A stretch of 64,000 nucleotides of DNA from Microbacterium hydrocarbonoxydans (GTDB lineage Bacteria; Actinomycetota; Actinomycetes; Actinomycetales; Microbacteriaceae). The notes beneath the pieces are model-generated. The model saw only the letters and a list, made by a program, of their open reading frames with translations, was not told the DNA's origin and searched no databases. Where the stretch lies: assembly GCF_900105205.1 (NCBI RefSeq), contig NZ_FNSQ01000005.1:1054001-1118000 (forward strand). Direction: 5' to 3'. A program made the translations under genes and the position numbers. Of this stretch, positions 23,593 through 34,127 are shown piece by piece (position 1 is the stretch's first letter; every line of letters starts with the position of its first letter).

Positions 23593-24483
23593 GTGGCAAC
23601 CCCCAAGATCGTCCTGTTCTACGTCTTCACCCCGCTCGCCGACCCGGAGGCGATCCGGGCCTGGCAGCGCGATCTCGGCGAAGCCCTCGGGCTGCGCGGA
23701 CGGGTGCTGATCTCGAAGGACGGGGTCAACGGAACCCTGGGCGGCGACCTTCCGGTGCTGAAGAAGTGGGCCCGCTCCTTCCGCTCGTACGCCCCCTTCA
23801 AGGACGCGGACATCAAGTGGAGCGAGGGGAGCGGCGTCGACGACGAGGGCCGCAGCCTCGACTTCCCCAAACTGAGCGTGAAGGTGCGCGACGAGATCGT
23901 CTCGTTCGGCGCGCCGGGCGAGCTGCAGGTCGACGAGAACGGCGTCGTCGGCGGCGGCACACGGTTGAGCCCCGAGGCGCTGCACGAGCTGATGGCCGAG
24001 CGTGGGGACGACGTCGTCTTCTTCGACGGACGCAACTCCCTCGAAGCGCAGATCGGTCGCTTCCGTGGAGCCGTCGTGCCCGATACCGAGACGACCCGTG
24101 ACTTCGTGCAATTGCTGGACTCCGGCGCCTATGACGATCTGAAGGGCAAGCCCGTCGTGACCTACTGCACAGGCGGCATCCGATGCGAGGTGCTGTCGAG
24201 CCTGATGACCTCGCGCGGGTTCGGTGAGGTGTACCAGCTCGAAGGCGGCATCGTCCGCTACGGCGAGAAGTACGGCGACGACGGGCTGTGGGACGGCTCG
24301 CTCTACGTCTTCGACAAGCGCGGATCCGTCGACTTCTCCGACCACGCCGCCGTCATCGGCGAGTGCGTGGGATGCGGTGCGGCGACCAACCGCACGGCGA
24401 ACTGCCCCGACCTGTCGTGCCGCACGCAGTTCGTGGTGTGCGAGAGCTGTCAGTCGGTTCCCTGCGCGCAGCACGCCGCCTGA
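23593..24483 (+). CDS. trhO: tRNA uridine(34) hydroxylase, rhodanese family
   Basis: A 296-residue TrhO/YceA-type protein, which makes 5-hydroxyuridine at tRNA position 34. There is an N-terminal acylphosphatase-like domain ([14 protein letters not shown]), a rhodanese domain with active-site Cys in YCTGGIRCE (about residue 194), and a C-terminal Cys-rich tail with CVGCG, NCPDLSC and CESC. TAAAAT (23581-23586) sits exactly six bases upstream of GTG 23593, and its TAA is also the stop codon of the preceding gene, an economical overlap of stop and promoter. Leaderless expression is likely. Confidence 0.93.
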   Translation: MATPKIVLFYVFTPLADPEAIRAWQRDLGEALGLRGRVLISKDGVNGTLGGDLPVLKKWARSFRSYAPFKDADIKWSEGSGVDDEGRSLDFPKLSVKVRDEIVSFGAPGELQVDENGVVGGGTRLSPEALHELMAERGDDVVFFDGRNSLEAQIGRFRGAVVPDTETTRDFVQLLDSGAYDDLKGKPVVTYCTGGIRCEVLSSLMTSRGFGEVYQLEGGIVRYGEKYGDDGLWDGSLYVFDKRGSVDFSDHAAVIGECVGCGAATNRTANCPDLSCRTQFVVCESCQSVPCAQHAA

Positions 24484-24509
24484 GGGCACCAGGAACGAGC
24501 GGGACCGGC

Positions 24510-26786
24510 TCAGCCAGCGCCCGCGGTCAGTGCGAGGTCGGTCCGGCGACTGGCGAAGAGCGACCGCGGAATCAGTGCGGCCCGTACGCGCGGCCATCGA
24601 TCGACGCTGCGCCGCAGCTGACCCAGCACGGTACCGAGGGCGTCATCCAGATCGGAGGACTGCTCTGACGAGGGACGCGCGTAGCTCGCCCGTTCGATGG
24701 CGGCGACGAGGACCTGCATCGCCGCGGCATCCACCCGGTTGTCCCTGATGAGGTCGTCACCGCGCATGCGCGGGGTCTCGGCGTCGGAGAGGGGCAGGTG
24801 CAGATCCTGCATCGTGGCGCGCAGCTCGGCCCAGGCGGATGCCGCGTCGCCGCGTCTGGCGGCAGCGCGTCGCGAGGCGGCGATCCCGAAGCGGACGAGC
24901 GCCGGGAGCAGCAGCACCACGAGCACGCCGAGCGTCGTCAGCAGCACAGGTGTCGGGTCGAGCCTGCGGAGCTCGCCCGTGCCACCCGCATCGTCGCCGA
25001 CGTCCTCACGCTCGACCTCCGGACCCGTCGTCGCCTCGGTGCTCGGCGCGGCAGACGGAGCGGGCGTCGCCGAGCCGCCGGACCCGCCGCCCGTGGTCGA
25101 TGCCGCCTCGAACGCCGTCGGCACGCCCAGCGATGCGGTGGGCTCGAACGGCACCCAGCCGACACCGGGGAAGAGGACCTCCGGCCAGGAATGCAGTTGA
25201 TCGCTCGAGACCGAGTAGACCGACTCGTCGCCGCGGGTGTTCTCGGTCAGGACTCCCGGGAGGTACCCGACGACGATCCGCACCTCCATGTCGAGGCTCT
25301 CGGCCATCAGCGCGAAAGCGCCGGCGAAGTGGATGCAGTATCCGGAGCGCTCGTCGAGGAACTGCGCGACCGCGTCGACTCCGGTGCCGTCGAAGCCCTC
25401 GTCGACGGGGGTCTCGAGGGAGTACGTGAACTCGGTGCGGAACCACGACTGCAGAGCCACGAGCCGGTCATAGTCATTGGTGGCGCCGTCGGTCACCTCT
25501 TCGGCGGTCGCCCTGATCACCGCGGGCAGATCCACAGGCTCGGATCCCGCGTCCACGACCGGCTCGGCTGCGGGTATCGCCCGGATCTGCTCCAGTGTCG
25601 GCGTCACCTCCAGGGAGCGCACCGTGTAGTCGTTGCCGACGGCATCCGCGGCGCGCGAGGTGATGGTGCGGTTGTCCTGGCTCAGACGCCACGCGGAGGG
25701 GATTCCCTGCACGCTCACGGCGGGGTACGGGACGGGCAGCCAGGCGCTCGACATGCGGATGATGCGGATCGACGTGCTCGCCTCGGTGGTCTCGACATCC
25801 TCGCTCCACTCGTCAGGACCGAATCCGTCCCGCTGGGGGCGCAGGCCTCCGCGATCCGGCTCCCACACCCGTCCGTTGAACTGCGAGAGGGTCGTGAGCC
25901 TGAGGTAAGGGGCGGTGTCGGCGGTGGTGGCCACCGTGAGCACCTCGACCGGGTTGGGCTGGCGCAGGTCGTCGCCGAGCCGCAGCGACGCGTCGACCGT
26001 GACGCCGACGCCGGTGCCCGCTAGGCTCGCCGCCACCGGGAGCCCTGGCGCGACGAGGACCGTCGCAGCGAGAGCCGCCACACCGACTCCGGAGGCGAGC
26101 GCGAGCGACGGGCGTCGCGGCGAGTCGGAGTTCTGCGCGGCCGTGTGGTGCAGCAGCACCAGCATGAGGATGCCGAGCATGACGAACCACACGATGTTCA
26201 CTCCGCCGAGCGTGACGATCATCGGGACCGAGCCGATCACCGCGGTGAGCACGCAGGCCAGAATCGCACCGCGCAGCGTCACGAGCTGGTCGAGAAGGAT
26301 GGCGACGAGGGCGAATCCCATGCCCATCATCGCCTGGAGTCCTGGCGAGGCGGCGAGCGGAGCCGACCCGAAGGCGACCTCCTCCCACGCCGCGGCGGCG
26401 AGCGCCTGGAAGGTGAACACGGTGGCATCCGTGGGGATGACGCCGAAGAGAGCGGTGTCGCCGGCGACGAGCAGGGTGACGGTGCCGACCGCCGCCAGGA
26501 TCTGCGCCGCGAGGGTGCCGAGGTCGCGCACCCACTGCGATCGCCGCCTCAGCATCGTGCGCATGACCGTTCCGACGAGGGCGGTGACGACGATGACGCC
26601 CAGGACCGCGAGCGACCAGCTGCCCGGCTCGATGACGGACGTGTAGGGCCACATCGCGACGATGCCGGCGCCGGCCGCCAGCACCGACGGCAGCACCGTT
26701 CCCGGGGGCAGCTCATGCTCCCGGTGCCAGGTGAGGCGACGTGCGAGGCGACGTGCGCGCGCTTCTCGACGCTCGGCGGCGCTCAC
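24510..26786 (-). CDS. Transglutaminase-like (TgpA-type) membrane protein
   Basis: A 758-residue membrane protein. The first ~230 residues are hydrophobic with several transmembrane helices, followed by an extracytoplasmic domain with a transglutaminase-like core: catalytic Cys about residue 482 in RSGYCIHFAGAFALM and His about 532 in DQLHSWPEVLF, then GVGWVPFEPTAS. A further transmembrane helix (TPVLLTTLGVLVVLLLPALV) precedes a cytoplasmic tail of DUF4129 type. Such proteins sit with DUF58 and MoxR proteins in many bacteria. Start GTG 26786 overlaps the DUF58 stop (GTGA). The biochemical role of these operons is not established. Confidence 0.87.
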   Translation of the reverse strand: MSAAERREARARRLARRLTWHREHELPPGTVLPSVLAAGAGIVAMWPYTSVIEPGSWSLAVLGVIVVTALVGTVMRTMLRRRSQWVRDLGTLAAQILAAVGTVTLLVAGDTALFGVIPTDATVFTFQALAAAAWEEVAFGSAPLAASPGLQAMMGMGFALVAILLDQLVTLRGAILACVLTAVIGSVPMIVTLGGVNIVWFVMLGILMLVLLHHTAAQNSDSPRRPSLALASGVGVAALAATVLVAPGLPVAASLAGTGVGVTVDASLRLGDDLRQPNPVEVLTVATTADTAPYLRLTTLSQFNGRVWEPDRGGLRPQRDGFGPDEWSEDVETTEASTSIRIIRMSSAWLPVPYPAVSVQGIPSAWRLSQDNRTITSRAADAVGNDYTVRSLEVTPTLEQIRAIPAAEPVVDAGSEPVDLPAVIRATAEEVTDGATNDYDRLVALQSWFRTEFTYSLETPVDEGFDGTGVDAVAQFLDERSGYCIHFAGAFALMAESLDMEVRIVVGYLPGVLTENTRGDESVYSVSSDQLHSWPEVLFPGVGWVPFEPTASLGVPTAFEAASTTGGGSGGSATPAPSAAPSTEATTGPEVEREDVGDDAGGTGELRRLDPTPVLLTTLGVLVVLLLPALVRFGIAASRRAAARRGDAASAWAELRATMQDLHLPLSDAETPRMRGDDLIRDNRVDAAAMQVLVAAIERASYARPSSEQSSDLDDALGTVLGQLRRSVDRWPRVRAALIPRSLFASRRTDLALTAGAG

Positions 26787-27987
26787 CGGGCACGCCCCTG
26801 CGGCTCGGCGGGGGCGAGTCCCACACGATCGGGCAGGACGTCCTCCCACGCCTCCGTGATGTCTTCACCGAGGTCCGCGACTCGCCACCCCTGCTGCGCG
26901 GCGACATCCTTCGCGCCCGGCTCGAGGGCAGTGGCGAACAGCAGAGGCGCGGCTGCTCCCGCGGGGCGCAGGCGGGCGGCATCCTCCTCGTCGATCCGCC
27001 CGGTGATGTAGACCAGCGGACCGGGAGGTGTGCCGCCGACCAGAGCGACCACGTCACGAGCCTCTCCTCGCGGCGCTGTCAGCGCGAGCGCGACGAGCAA
27101 GCCGTCCCGGTCGTCTTCGTGGCCGCGCAGCGTGCCCAGGAGCGTCCCGGCGCTGTCGATCACATCGACGCCGTAGCCTTCCTGCACGAGGTGCACGGCG
27201 ACAGAGGCGCACATCGACACGGCCGTCTCGAATGCAGGGTCGGCCTCGTCGCCGGGGCGCTCCCAGCGCGAGGCGCTGCGGTCGAGGATGACGAGCGCAT
27301 CCGGGCTGGATTCCTCCTCCTCCTGACGCACCATCAGCTGGCCGCGGTGAGCGGTGGCGCGCCAGTGGATGCGGCGCATCGAGTCCCCGGAGACGTACCG
27401 CCGGGGGAGAGGTTGTCGCTCCCCTGCCCCAGGCGGCTCGACGAGGTGTGCGCCGTGCCGCCGGCAGCGCCCACCTTCACGGTCAGAGGGGCGAGGGTGA
27501 AGACCTCGGGGACCACCGTCACCGAGCGCGTCTCGCCGAACGCCTGCTCGCGCTGAGCGAGGCCGAAGGGGTCGACGGTTCGGAGCACCAGCGGGCCGAT
27601 CGGCCAGACACCGCGTCGCACACCGGTGATCAGGTAGCTGAGCTGACCGGTCTCGGACGGGTACTCGCCTGCCGAGTCGCCGCTCACGGCCTCGGGCAGC
27701 ACATCCCGCCAGAGAGCGCGGGGAACGCGCAACGCGCGCAGCGAGAAGCGCACCGTCACCCTGGAGGTCTCGGAGACCGTGAGCAGATCGGTCGAGATCT
27801 GGCGGGCCACCGAACCGGAGCGGCGGGGCGCCCTGACAGCGAGCACGGCGAAGGCCGTGACGGCGATCAGCAGGACGCCGATGTAGAGGAGGATCGGAGC
27901 GCCGACCAGGTTGGCCGCGATCAGGCAGCCGAGCCCGGCGACGAGCGCACCGATCCCTCGCGCGGTGAGCGATCGACGACGGGGCAT
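26783..27987 (-). pseudogene. DUF58 protein gene with a single-base frameshift
   Basis: The reading frame from ATG 27987 encodes two N-terminal membrane helices and the DUF58 N-half through LGQGSDNLSP, then goes out of frame at the G5 run 27403-27407 (plus strand) and stops at 27334. In another frame the protein continues RRYVSGDSMRRIHWRATAHRG, the conserved DUF58 sequence, to the stop at 26783. One extra C in the coding-strand C5 run would give a normal 401-residue protein. Either the gene is broken, or the base is a homopolymer sequencing error, or slippage restores it. The C-terminal half keeps the VWA-like LVILDRSASRW. It lies between moxR (16-base gap) and the transglutaminase gene (4-base overlap). 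Confidence 0.85.
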
Positions 27988-28003
27988 GAGCGGATGCGGT
28001 GGG

Positions 28004-28993
<990 letters not shown>

Positions 28994-29174
28994 GCGTTCC
29001 CTCTCACTGGGCGCTGCGGTGCGCGTGAACCGATCGTAACCCGGCTGCCACCCGATGGGGTGAGAACGGGGGAGTGCGGATGCCGCTGCGCACACAGCTG
29101 CACAGCTCGGCTGCGACCTCGGGAGTCGACGGCCTGTCGAAGAGCACGTCCGGACATCGGCTAGACTTGTCGAC

Positions 29175-29265
29175 GGCTCTCCGCGTGGCGGCATCCAGGC
29201 CAATTCCCCCAGGGCGGAAACGCAGCAAGGGTAACCGGGCTCTGCTGGGTGCGCGGAGGGTCACT
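29175..29265 (+). ncRNA. ffs: Signal recognition particle RNA, small bacterial type (4.5S)
   Basis: The conserved SRP apical domain is unmistakable: AGGGCGGAAACGCAGCAAGG (29211-29230) followed by GTAACC, which forms the GGAA-capped helix that binds Ffh. The ends pair through CTCCGCG (29179-29185) and CGCGGAG (29252-29258). The -10 box TAGACT at 29162-29167 puts the 5' end near 29175, and TTTCTTTT after 29265 suits termination. Exact ends are uncertain by a few bases. Confidence 0.93.
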
Positions 29266-29312
29266 TTCTTTTCTGTCAGCGTCCTCGGGGGCAGCCCTGC
29301 CAGGATCGAGAC

Positions 29313-29924
29313 GTGACAAGGCCAGACGTGAACCGCACCGCCGATTCCCCGCGCTCGAGTGCGTTCAGCCGATTCCTGTCGCCGCTCCTGCTGCTCGCGC
29401 TGATGTGGGCGATCCAATTCGCCGACGCGGTCCTGCCGGGCTCGTTCACCGGCTTCGGGCTCCGCTCCTGGGATCTCTCGGGCCTCGGGGGCATCCTCCT
29501 CGGTCCGCTGCTGCACGCGAACTGGGCGCACCTCGTCGCGAACTCGGTGCCGCTACTGGTGCTGGGATGCCTGGTCGCAGTCGAGGGCTCACGCAGGTTC
29601 TGGACCGTCACGGTCATCGCCGCCGTCGTCGGAGGCCTCGGCACCTGGCTCGTGAACGCGCCAGGTGCGCTGACGGTGGGCGCATCGGGACTGGTCTTCG
29701 GCTACTTCGGCTACACGGTCATGCGGGTGTTCGCCCCCGGCCGTGTCGCGCATCGGGTGATCTACGCGCTCATCGCGCTCGCAGTGATCGCCGTGTACGG
29801 AGGCTCGATGCTCGCCGGGGTCGTCGGGGTGCGTGAGGGCATCTCGTGGCAGGCTCACCTCTTCGGTGCGGTCGGAGGAGGCCTCGCCGCCTTCGTCGGG
29901 CGGAACACGTCAGGACGCCGGTGA
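29313..29924 (+). CDS. Rhomboid-family intramembrane serine protease
   Basis: A 203-residue, six-helix rhomboid. The catalytic Ser is in TVGASGLVFGYFGY (about residue 128), the catalytic His in SWQAHLFGAVGG (about 187), and the HANWAHLVANSVPLL element in helix 2 is also conserved. It cleaves transmembrane substrates within the membrane; the substrate is unknown. Start GTG 29313 has only a weak AGGA upstream, so the start is less certain than the family. It overlaps the next gene by 4 bases. Confidence 0.92.
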   Translation: MTRPDVNRTADSPRSSAFSRFLSPLLLLALMWAIQFADAVLPGSFTGFGLRSWDLSGLGGILLGPLLHANWAHLVANSVPLLVLGCLVAVEGSRRFWTVTVIAAVVGGLGTWLVNAPGALTVGASGLVFGYFGYTVMRVFAPGRVAHRVIYALIALAVIAVYGGSMLAGVVGVREGISWQAHLFGAVGGGLAAFVGRNTSGRR

Positions 29925-30625
29925 GCACCACTCGCCGGGGGAGCCGCGCACCCGCGCGCCGCGCACCCGCGCGCCGGACGAAGAAGCGCTCGGGGCGCCG
30001 TCGGGGAGGTGCACGGCGGATGTCGCCGCGGCGACGGGCCCAGCGGCGGATGCGGCGCGTGCGCCTCCTGCGACGCATCGCCCTCGCTGCCGCTGCAGTC
30101 ATCGTCGTCGCGCTCGCCGCGGTGCTGATCCCGCTCGGACTCGCGCACGAGAAGCCCGCCGCGGTCTGCCTCGGCGATCCGAGCACGTTCCCCGAGACGG
30201 GTGTGGCGGGCTGGCACGGCGAACAGCTCGAGAATGCGGCCACCATCATGCAGACCGCGACCTCGCTGGGATTCGGCCGCGACGGTCAGGTGCTCGGCGT
30301 GATGACGGCGATGGGGGAGAGCAGCCTGCGAAACATCGACTACGGCGACTGGGAGACCAGCGGATTCACGAATCCCGACGGCAGCCGCACGACGAGCATC
30401 GGCCTGTTCCAACAGCAGGACTGGTGGGGCACACCCGAGCAGCGGATGGATCCGGCGACCGCCGCGACGCTGTTCTACGAGCGGTTGGCCCGCGTGCGCG
30501 GATGGCAGAGCATGGAGCCCTCGCTCGCCATCCACCGCGTGCAGATCAACCTCGACCCCACCTATTACACGCGCTACTCCGACGACGCCGTCGCCGTGGT
30601 CGACGCCCTCTCGCACACCTGCTGA
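29921..30625 (+). CDS. Exported lysozyme-like/transglycosylase-like protein
   Basis: A 234-residue protein with an extremely Arg-rich cytoplasmic start (about 45 residues), one transmembrane or signal-anchor helix (IALAAAAVIVVALAAVLIPLGL), and an external domain containing VLGVMTAMGESSLRNIDYGDW, then SIGLFQQQDWWG. This looks like a lysozyme/soluble lytic transglycosylase fold, with Glu of GESS as the likely catalytic acid. It could cut peptidoglycan during growth. Start GTG 29921 overlaps the rhomboid stop (GTGA). Confidence 0.72.
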   Translation: MSTTRRGSRAPARRAPARRTKKRSGRRRGGARRMSPRRRAQRRMRRVRLLRRIALAAAAVIVVALAAVLIPLGLAHEKPAAVCLGDPSTFPETGVAGWHGEQLENAATIMQTATSLGFGRDGQVLGVMTAMGESSLRNIDYGDWETSGFTNPDGSRTTSIGLFQQQDWWGTPEQRMDPATAATLFYERLARVRGWQSMEPSLAIHRVQINLDPTYYTRYSDDAVAVVDALSHTC

Positions 30626-30686
30626 TCCGGATTCGCACGGCCGGCCGTCCAGCGCCCTCAGGGCGAGGTGCGCCTAGGGTGTAACC

Positions 30687-32810
30687 GTGGCGCAGAGCAT
30701 CTACATCACCTCGGCCGAAGGCCATACCGGCAAGTCCACCATCGCCCTCGGCGTGCTCGACGCGCTCATGCGCGTGACGCCCAGGGTCGGCGTCTTCCGA
30801 CCGATCGCCCGATCGGTGACCGAGCGCGACGACGTGCTCGAGCTGCTGCTCGCCCACGACGGCGTCAATCTCGATTACGAGGACTGCATCGGCGTGACCT
30901 ACGACGACGTGCGCGACGATCCCGACCGCGCGCTGTCGACGATCGTGGCCCGGTTCAAGGCGGTCGAGAGCCGATGCGACGCGGTCGTCATCATCGGCAG
31001 CGACTACACGGATGTCGCGAGCCCTGCGGAGCTGGGGTACAACGCCAGGATCGCCGCGAACCTCGCGGCCCCCGTGCTGCTCGTGCTCAGCGGCCGCGAT
31101 CAGCAGCGGCAGGCCGAGCAGCTGGGCACGACCACCGCCCGCACCCCCGCAGCCGTGGGCCAGATCGCGGCTCTCGCACTCTCGGAGCTCGAGGTCGAGC
31201 GGGCCGAGCTGTTCGCCGTGGTCGTCAACCGCGCAGATCCTGAGGCTCTCGACGAGATCGAATCGGCGGTCGCGGGCGTGCGACCGGAGAAGACCACGCC
31301 CGTCTGGGCGATCCCCGAGGACCGCACCCTTGTGGCGCCGTCGATCAGCGGCATCCTCACCGCGGTCGACGGGCGTCTCATCAAGGGCGACCCCGACCGC
31401 CTCGCGCGCGAGGCCCTGACTATCGTCGTCGCCGGGATGTCGATGGTGAACGTGCTGCCCCGACTGACCGAGGAATCGGTCGTGGTGATACCGGCCGATC
31501 GCACGGAGGTGCTCCTGGCGACGCTGCTCGCCGATGCGTCCGGCACCTTCCCTCGGGTCGCCGGCATCATCCTGAACGGACCGTTCCCGCTGCCGGAGCC
31601 CATCGTGCAGCTCCTCGACGGCTTCTCCTCGACCGTGCCGATCATCGCGACCGATCTCGGCACGTACGACACCGCGGTGCGGGTGATGGGCGCGCGAGGG
31701 CGCATCTCGCCGGAGTCCCGCGGTCGCTACGATCGCGCGCTGGGTCTCTTCCAGACCCACGTCGACGTCGCCGAGCTCACCACTCAGCTCGGCCTCGCCG
31801 AATCGCGCGTGGTCACGCCCCTGATGTTCGAGTACGGACTGATCGAGCGCGCCCGCGCCGATCGCCGCCACATCGTCCTGCCCGAGGGCGACGACGACCG
31901 CATCCTGCGCGCCGCGGCCACGCTGCTCGCCAGAGACGTCGCCGACCTCACCATCCTCGGCGACGAGGCAGCGGTGCGAGCGCGTGCGGTCGAGCTGGGG
32001 GTCGACATCACGGCAGCGCAGGTGATCAGCCCGAACGACCCCGAGCACGTCGAGCGCTTCGCCGCCGAGTACGCGCGGCTTCGTGCGCACAAGGGGATCA
32101 CGCTCGCGCAGGCGGCCGACACCGTCACGGACGTGTCGTACTTCGGGACGATGATGGTGCATCTCGGCCTCGCCGACGGCATGGTCTCTGGTGCGGCGCA
32201 CACCACGGCGCACACGATCCGGCCCTCGTTCGAGATCATCAAGACCAAGCCGGGCGTCGACGTCGTCTCGAGCGTGTTCCTCATGGCGCTCGCCGATCGG
32301 GTGCTCGTGTACGGCGATTGCGCCGTGATCCCCGATCCCACCAGCGAGCAGCTGGCCGACATCGCGATCTCCTCTGCCGCGACCGCACAGCAGTTCGGCA
32401 TCGAGCCGCGCATCGCGATGCTCTCGTACTCGACGGGCGAGTCCGGGACCGGCGCCGACGTCGACAAGGTCAGGGCGGCGACCGCTCTCGTGCACGAGCG
32501 TGCACCCGAACTGCTCGTGGAAGGTCCGATCCAGTACGACGCGGCGGCCGATGCCGCGGTCGCGAAGGCGAAGCTGCCGGACTCGGCCGTCGCAGGGCGC
32601 GCGACGGTGTTCGTCTTCCCCGACCTCAACACCGGCAACAACACGTACAAGGCGGTGCAGCGGTCGGCGGGCGCCGTCGCGATCGGACCCGTGCTGCAAG
32701 GGCTCAACAAGCCGATCAACGACCTGTCGCGCGGAGCCCTGGTCGACGACATCGTCAACACCGTGGCGATCACGGCCATCCAGGCCCAGGCTGCGGAGGC
32801 GACGGCATGA
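30687..32810 (+). CDS. pta: Phosphate acetyltransferase, long form
   Basis: A 707-residue Pta, which interconverts acetyl-CoA and acetyl phosphate. It has the long architecture: an N-terminal P-loop dethiobiotin-synthetase-like domain (ITSAEGHTGKSTIALGVLDAL), a DRTGG-type middle, and the C-terminal PTA_PTB catalytic domain (RRHIVLPEGDDDRILRAA onward, with SYSTGESGTGADVDKVRAAT). The GTG at 30687 has TAGGGT exactly six bases upstream and no SD, so it is probably leaderless. It is translationally coupled to ackA. Confidence 0.97.
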   Translation: MAQSIYITSAEGHTGKSTIALGVLDALMRVTPRVGVFRPIARSVTERDDVLELLLAHDGVNLDYEDCIGVTYDDVRDDPDRALSTIVARFKAVESRCDAVVIIGSDYTDVASPAELGYNARIAANLAAPVLLVLSGRDQQRQAEQLGTTTARTPAAVGQIAALALSELEVERAELFAVVVNRADPEALDEIESAVAGVRPEKTTPVWAIPEDRTLVAPSISGILTAVDGRLIKGDPDRLAREALTIVVAGMSMVNVLPRLTEESVVVIPADRTEVLLATLLADASGTFPRVAGIILNGPFPLPEPIVQLLDGFSSTVPIIATDLGTYDTAVRVMGARGRISPESRGRYDRALGLFQTHVDVAELTTQLGLAESRVVTPLMFEYGLIERARADRRHIVLPEGDDDRILRAAATLLARDVADLTILGDEAAVRARAVELGVDITAAQVISPNDPEHVERFAAEYARLRAHKGITLAQAADTVTDVSYFGTMMVHLGLADGMVSGAAHTTAHTIRPSFEIIKTKPGVDVVSSVFLMALADRVLVYGDCAVIPDPTSEQLADIAISSAATAQQFGIEPRIAMLSYSTGESGTGADVDKVRAATALVHERAPELLVEGPIQYDAAADAAVAKAKLPDSAVAGRATVFVFPDLNTGNNTYKAVQRSAGAVAIGPVLQGLNKPINDLSRGALVDDIVNTVAITAIQAQAAEATA

Positions 32811-34027
32811 GCGCGATCCTCGTCATCAACAGCGGATCGTCGTCGCTGAAGTACAGCCTGATCGACATCGAGAACGAGAACGAGCTCGCCGCAGGGCTCA
32901 TCGAGCGCATCGGTCAGGATGTCAGCGCGATCACGCACACCGTGCGACCCGACACCTCGACCGGTGCGGTCGTCGCGATGCTCGACGCGTCCTACGAGAC
33001 CGAGAGGCCCGTCGCCGACCACGACGCCGCGTTCGCGGTCATGCTGGAGCAGTTCGAGGAGCACGGACCGGTGCTCGCGGAGCATCCTCCTGCCGCCGTC
33101 GGCCACCGGGTCGTGCACGGCGGCGCCCGCTTCTACGCGCCGACCCTCGTGACGGCGAACGTCGAAGAGCAGATCGAGGAGCTCTCGGTGCTCGCTCCGC
33201 TGCACAATCCGGCGAACCTCGCCGGGATCGTCGCGGCCAGGGCCGTGTTCGTCGACGTCCCGCACGTCGCGGTGTTCGACACGGCATTCCACCAGACGCT
33301 GCCGCCCGCGGCGTACACCTACGCCATCGACGCCGACCTCGCCGCGGAGCACCGGGTGCGACGCTACGGATTCCACGGCACGAGCCACCAGTTCGTCAGC
33401 GAGTCGGCCGCCGCCTTCCTCGGGCGCGATCTCGGCACGCTCCGCCAGCTCGTCTTCCACCTCGGCAACGGGGCGTCGGTGACAGCCATCGACGGCGGAC
33501 GCTCGGTCGAGACCTCGATGGGGCTCACGCCGCTCGAGGGTCTCGTGATGGGCACGCGATCCGGGGACCTCGATCCCGCGGCCCTCGTGCACCTCTCCCG
33601 TCGTGCCGGGTACTCGATCGATGACCTCGATGTGCTCCTGAACTCCCGCAGCGGCCTGCAGGGGCTCGCTGGTCGCAGCGACATGCGCGACATCCTCGCG
33701 GGGAGGGATGCCGGCGACGCGGCGGCGACGCTCGCCTTCGACGTGTACATCCACCGGCTGCGTGCCTACGCCGGCTCCTACATCGCCCAGCTGGGTGGTG
33801 TCGACGTGATCTCCTTCACGGCCGGCGTGGGGGAGAACGCGGCGGCGGTGCGCGCCGAGGCGATGGCGACCCTCGGATTCGCGGGGGTCGAGATCGATCA
33901 CGGGCGCAACGCCGCGCGTCAGCGGGGCATCCGACGGATCTCCACCGACACGTCGACCGTCGAGGTGCTCGTGGTGCCGACGAACGAAGAGCTCGAGATC
34001 GCCAGACAGACTTCGCGCCTGCTCTGA
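32807..34027 (+). CDS. ackA: Acetate kinase
   Basis: A 406-residue acetate kinase, which turns acetyl phosphate and ADP into acetate and ATP, completing the Pta-AckA overflow pathway. Signatures are LVINSGSSSLKYSLID at the N-terminus and VFDTAFHQTLPPAAYTYAID and HLGNGASVTAIDGG in the core. It overlaps pta by 4 bases (ATGA). With acs at 55.5-57.5 kb the window encodes both acetate production and its reassimilation. Confidence 0.97.
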   Translation: MSAILVINSGSSSLKYSLIDIENENELAAGLIERIGQDVSAITHTVRPDTSTGAVVAMLDASYETERPVADHDAAFAVMLEQFEEHGPVLAEHPPAAVGHRVVHGGARFYAPTLVTANVEEQIEELSVLAPLHNPANLAGIVAARAVFVDVPHVAVFDTAFHQTLPPAAYTYAIDADLAAEHRVRRYGFHGTSHQFVSESAAAFLGRDLGTLRQLVFHLGNGASVTAIDGGRSVETSMGLTPLEGLVMGTRSGDLDPAALVHLSRRAGYSIDDLDVLLNSRSGLQGLAGRSDMRDILAGRDAGDAAATLAFDVYIHRLRAYAGSYIAQLGGVDVISFTAGVGENAAAVRAEAMATLGFAGVEIDHGRNAARQRGIRRISTDTSTVEVLVVPTNEELEIARQTSRLL

Positions 34028-34127
34028 TTCATCCGCCTCGGGGGTTACCGACGGTGCCGCACCGCACTACGCTTGCACAGTGGCACGGAGAGGTGCCGGA
34101 ACCCTCGTCCTTCTCCTGGAGGCTGCT

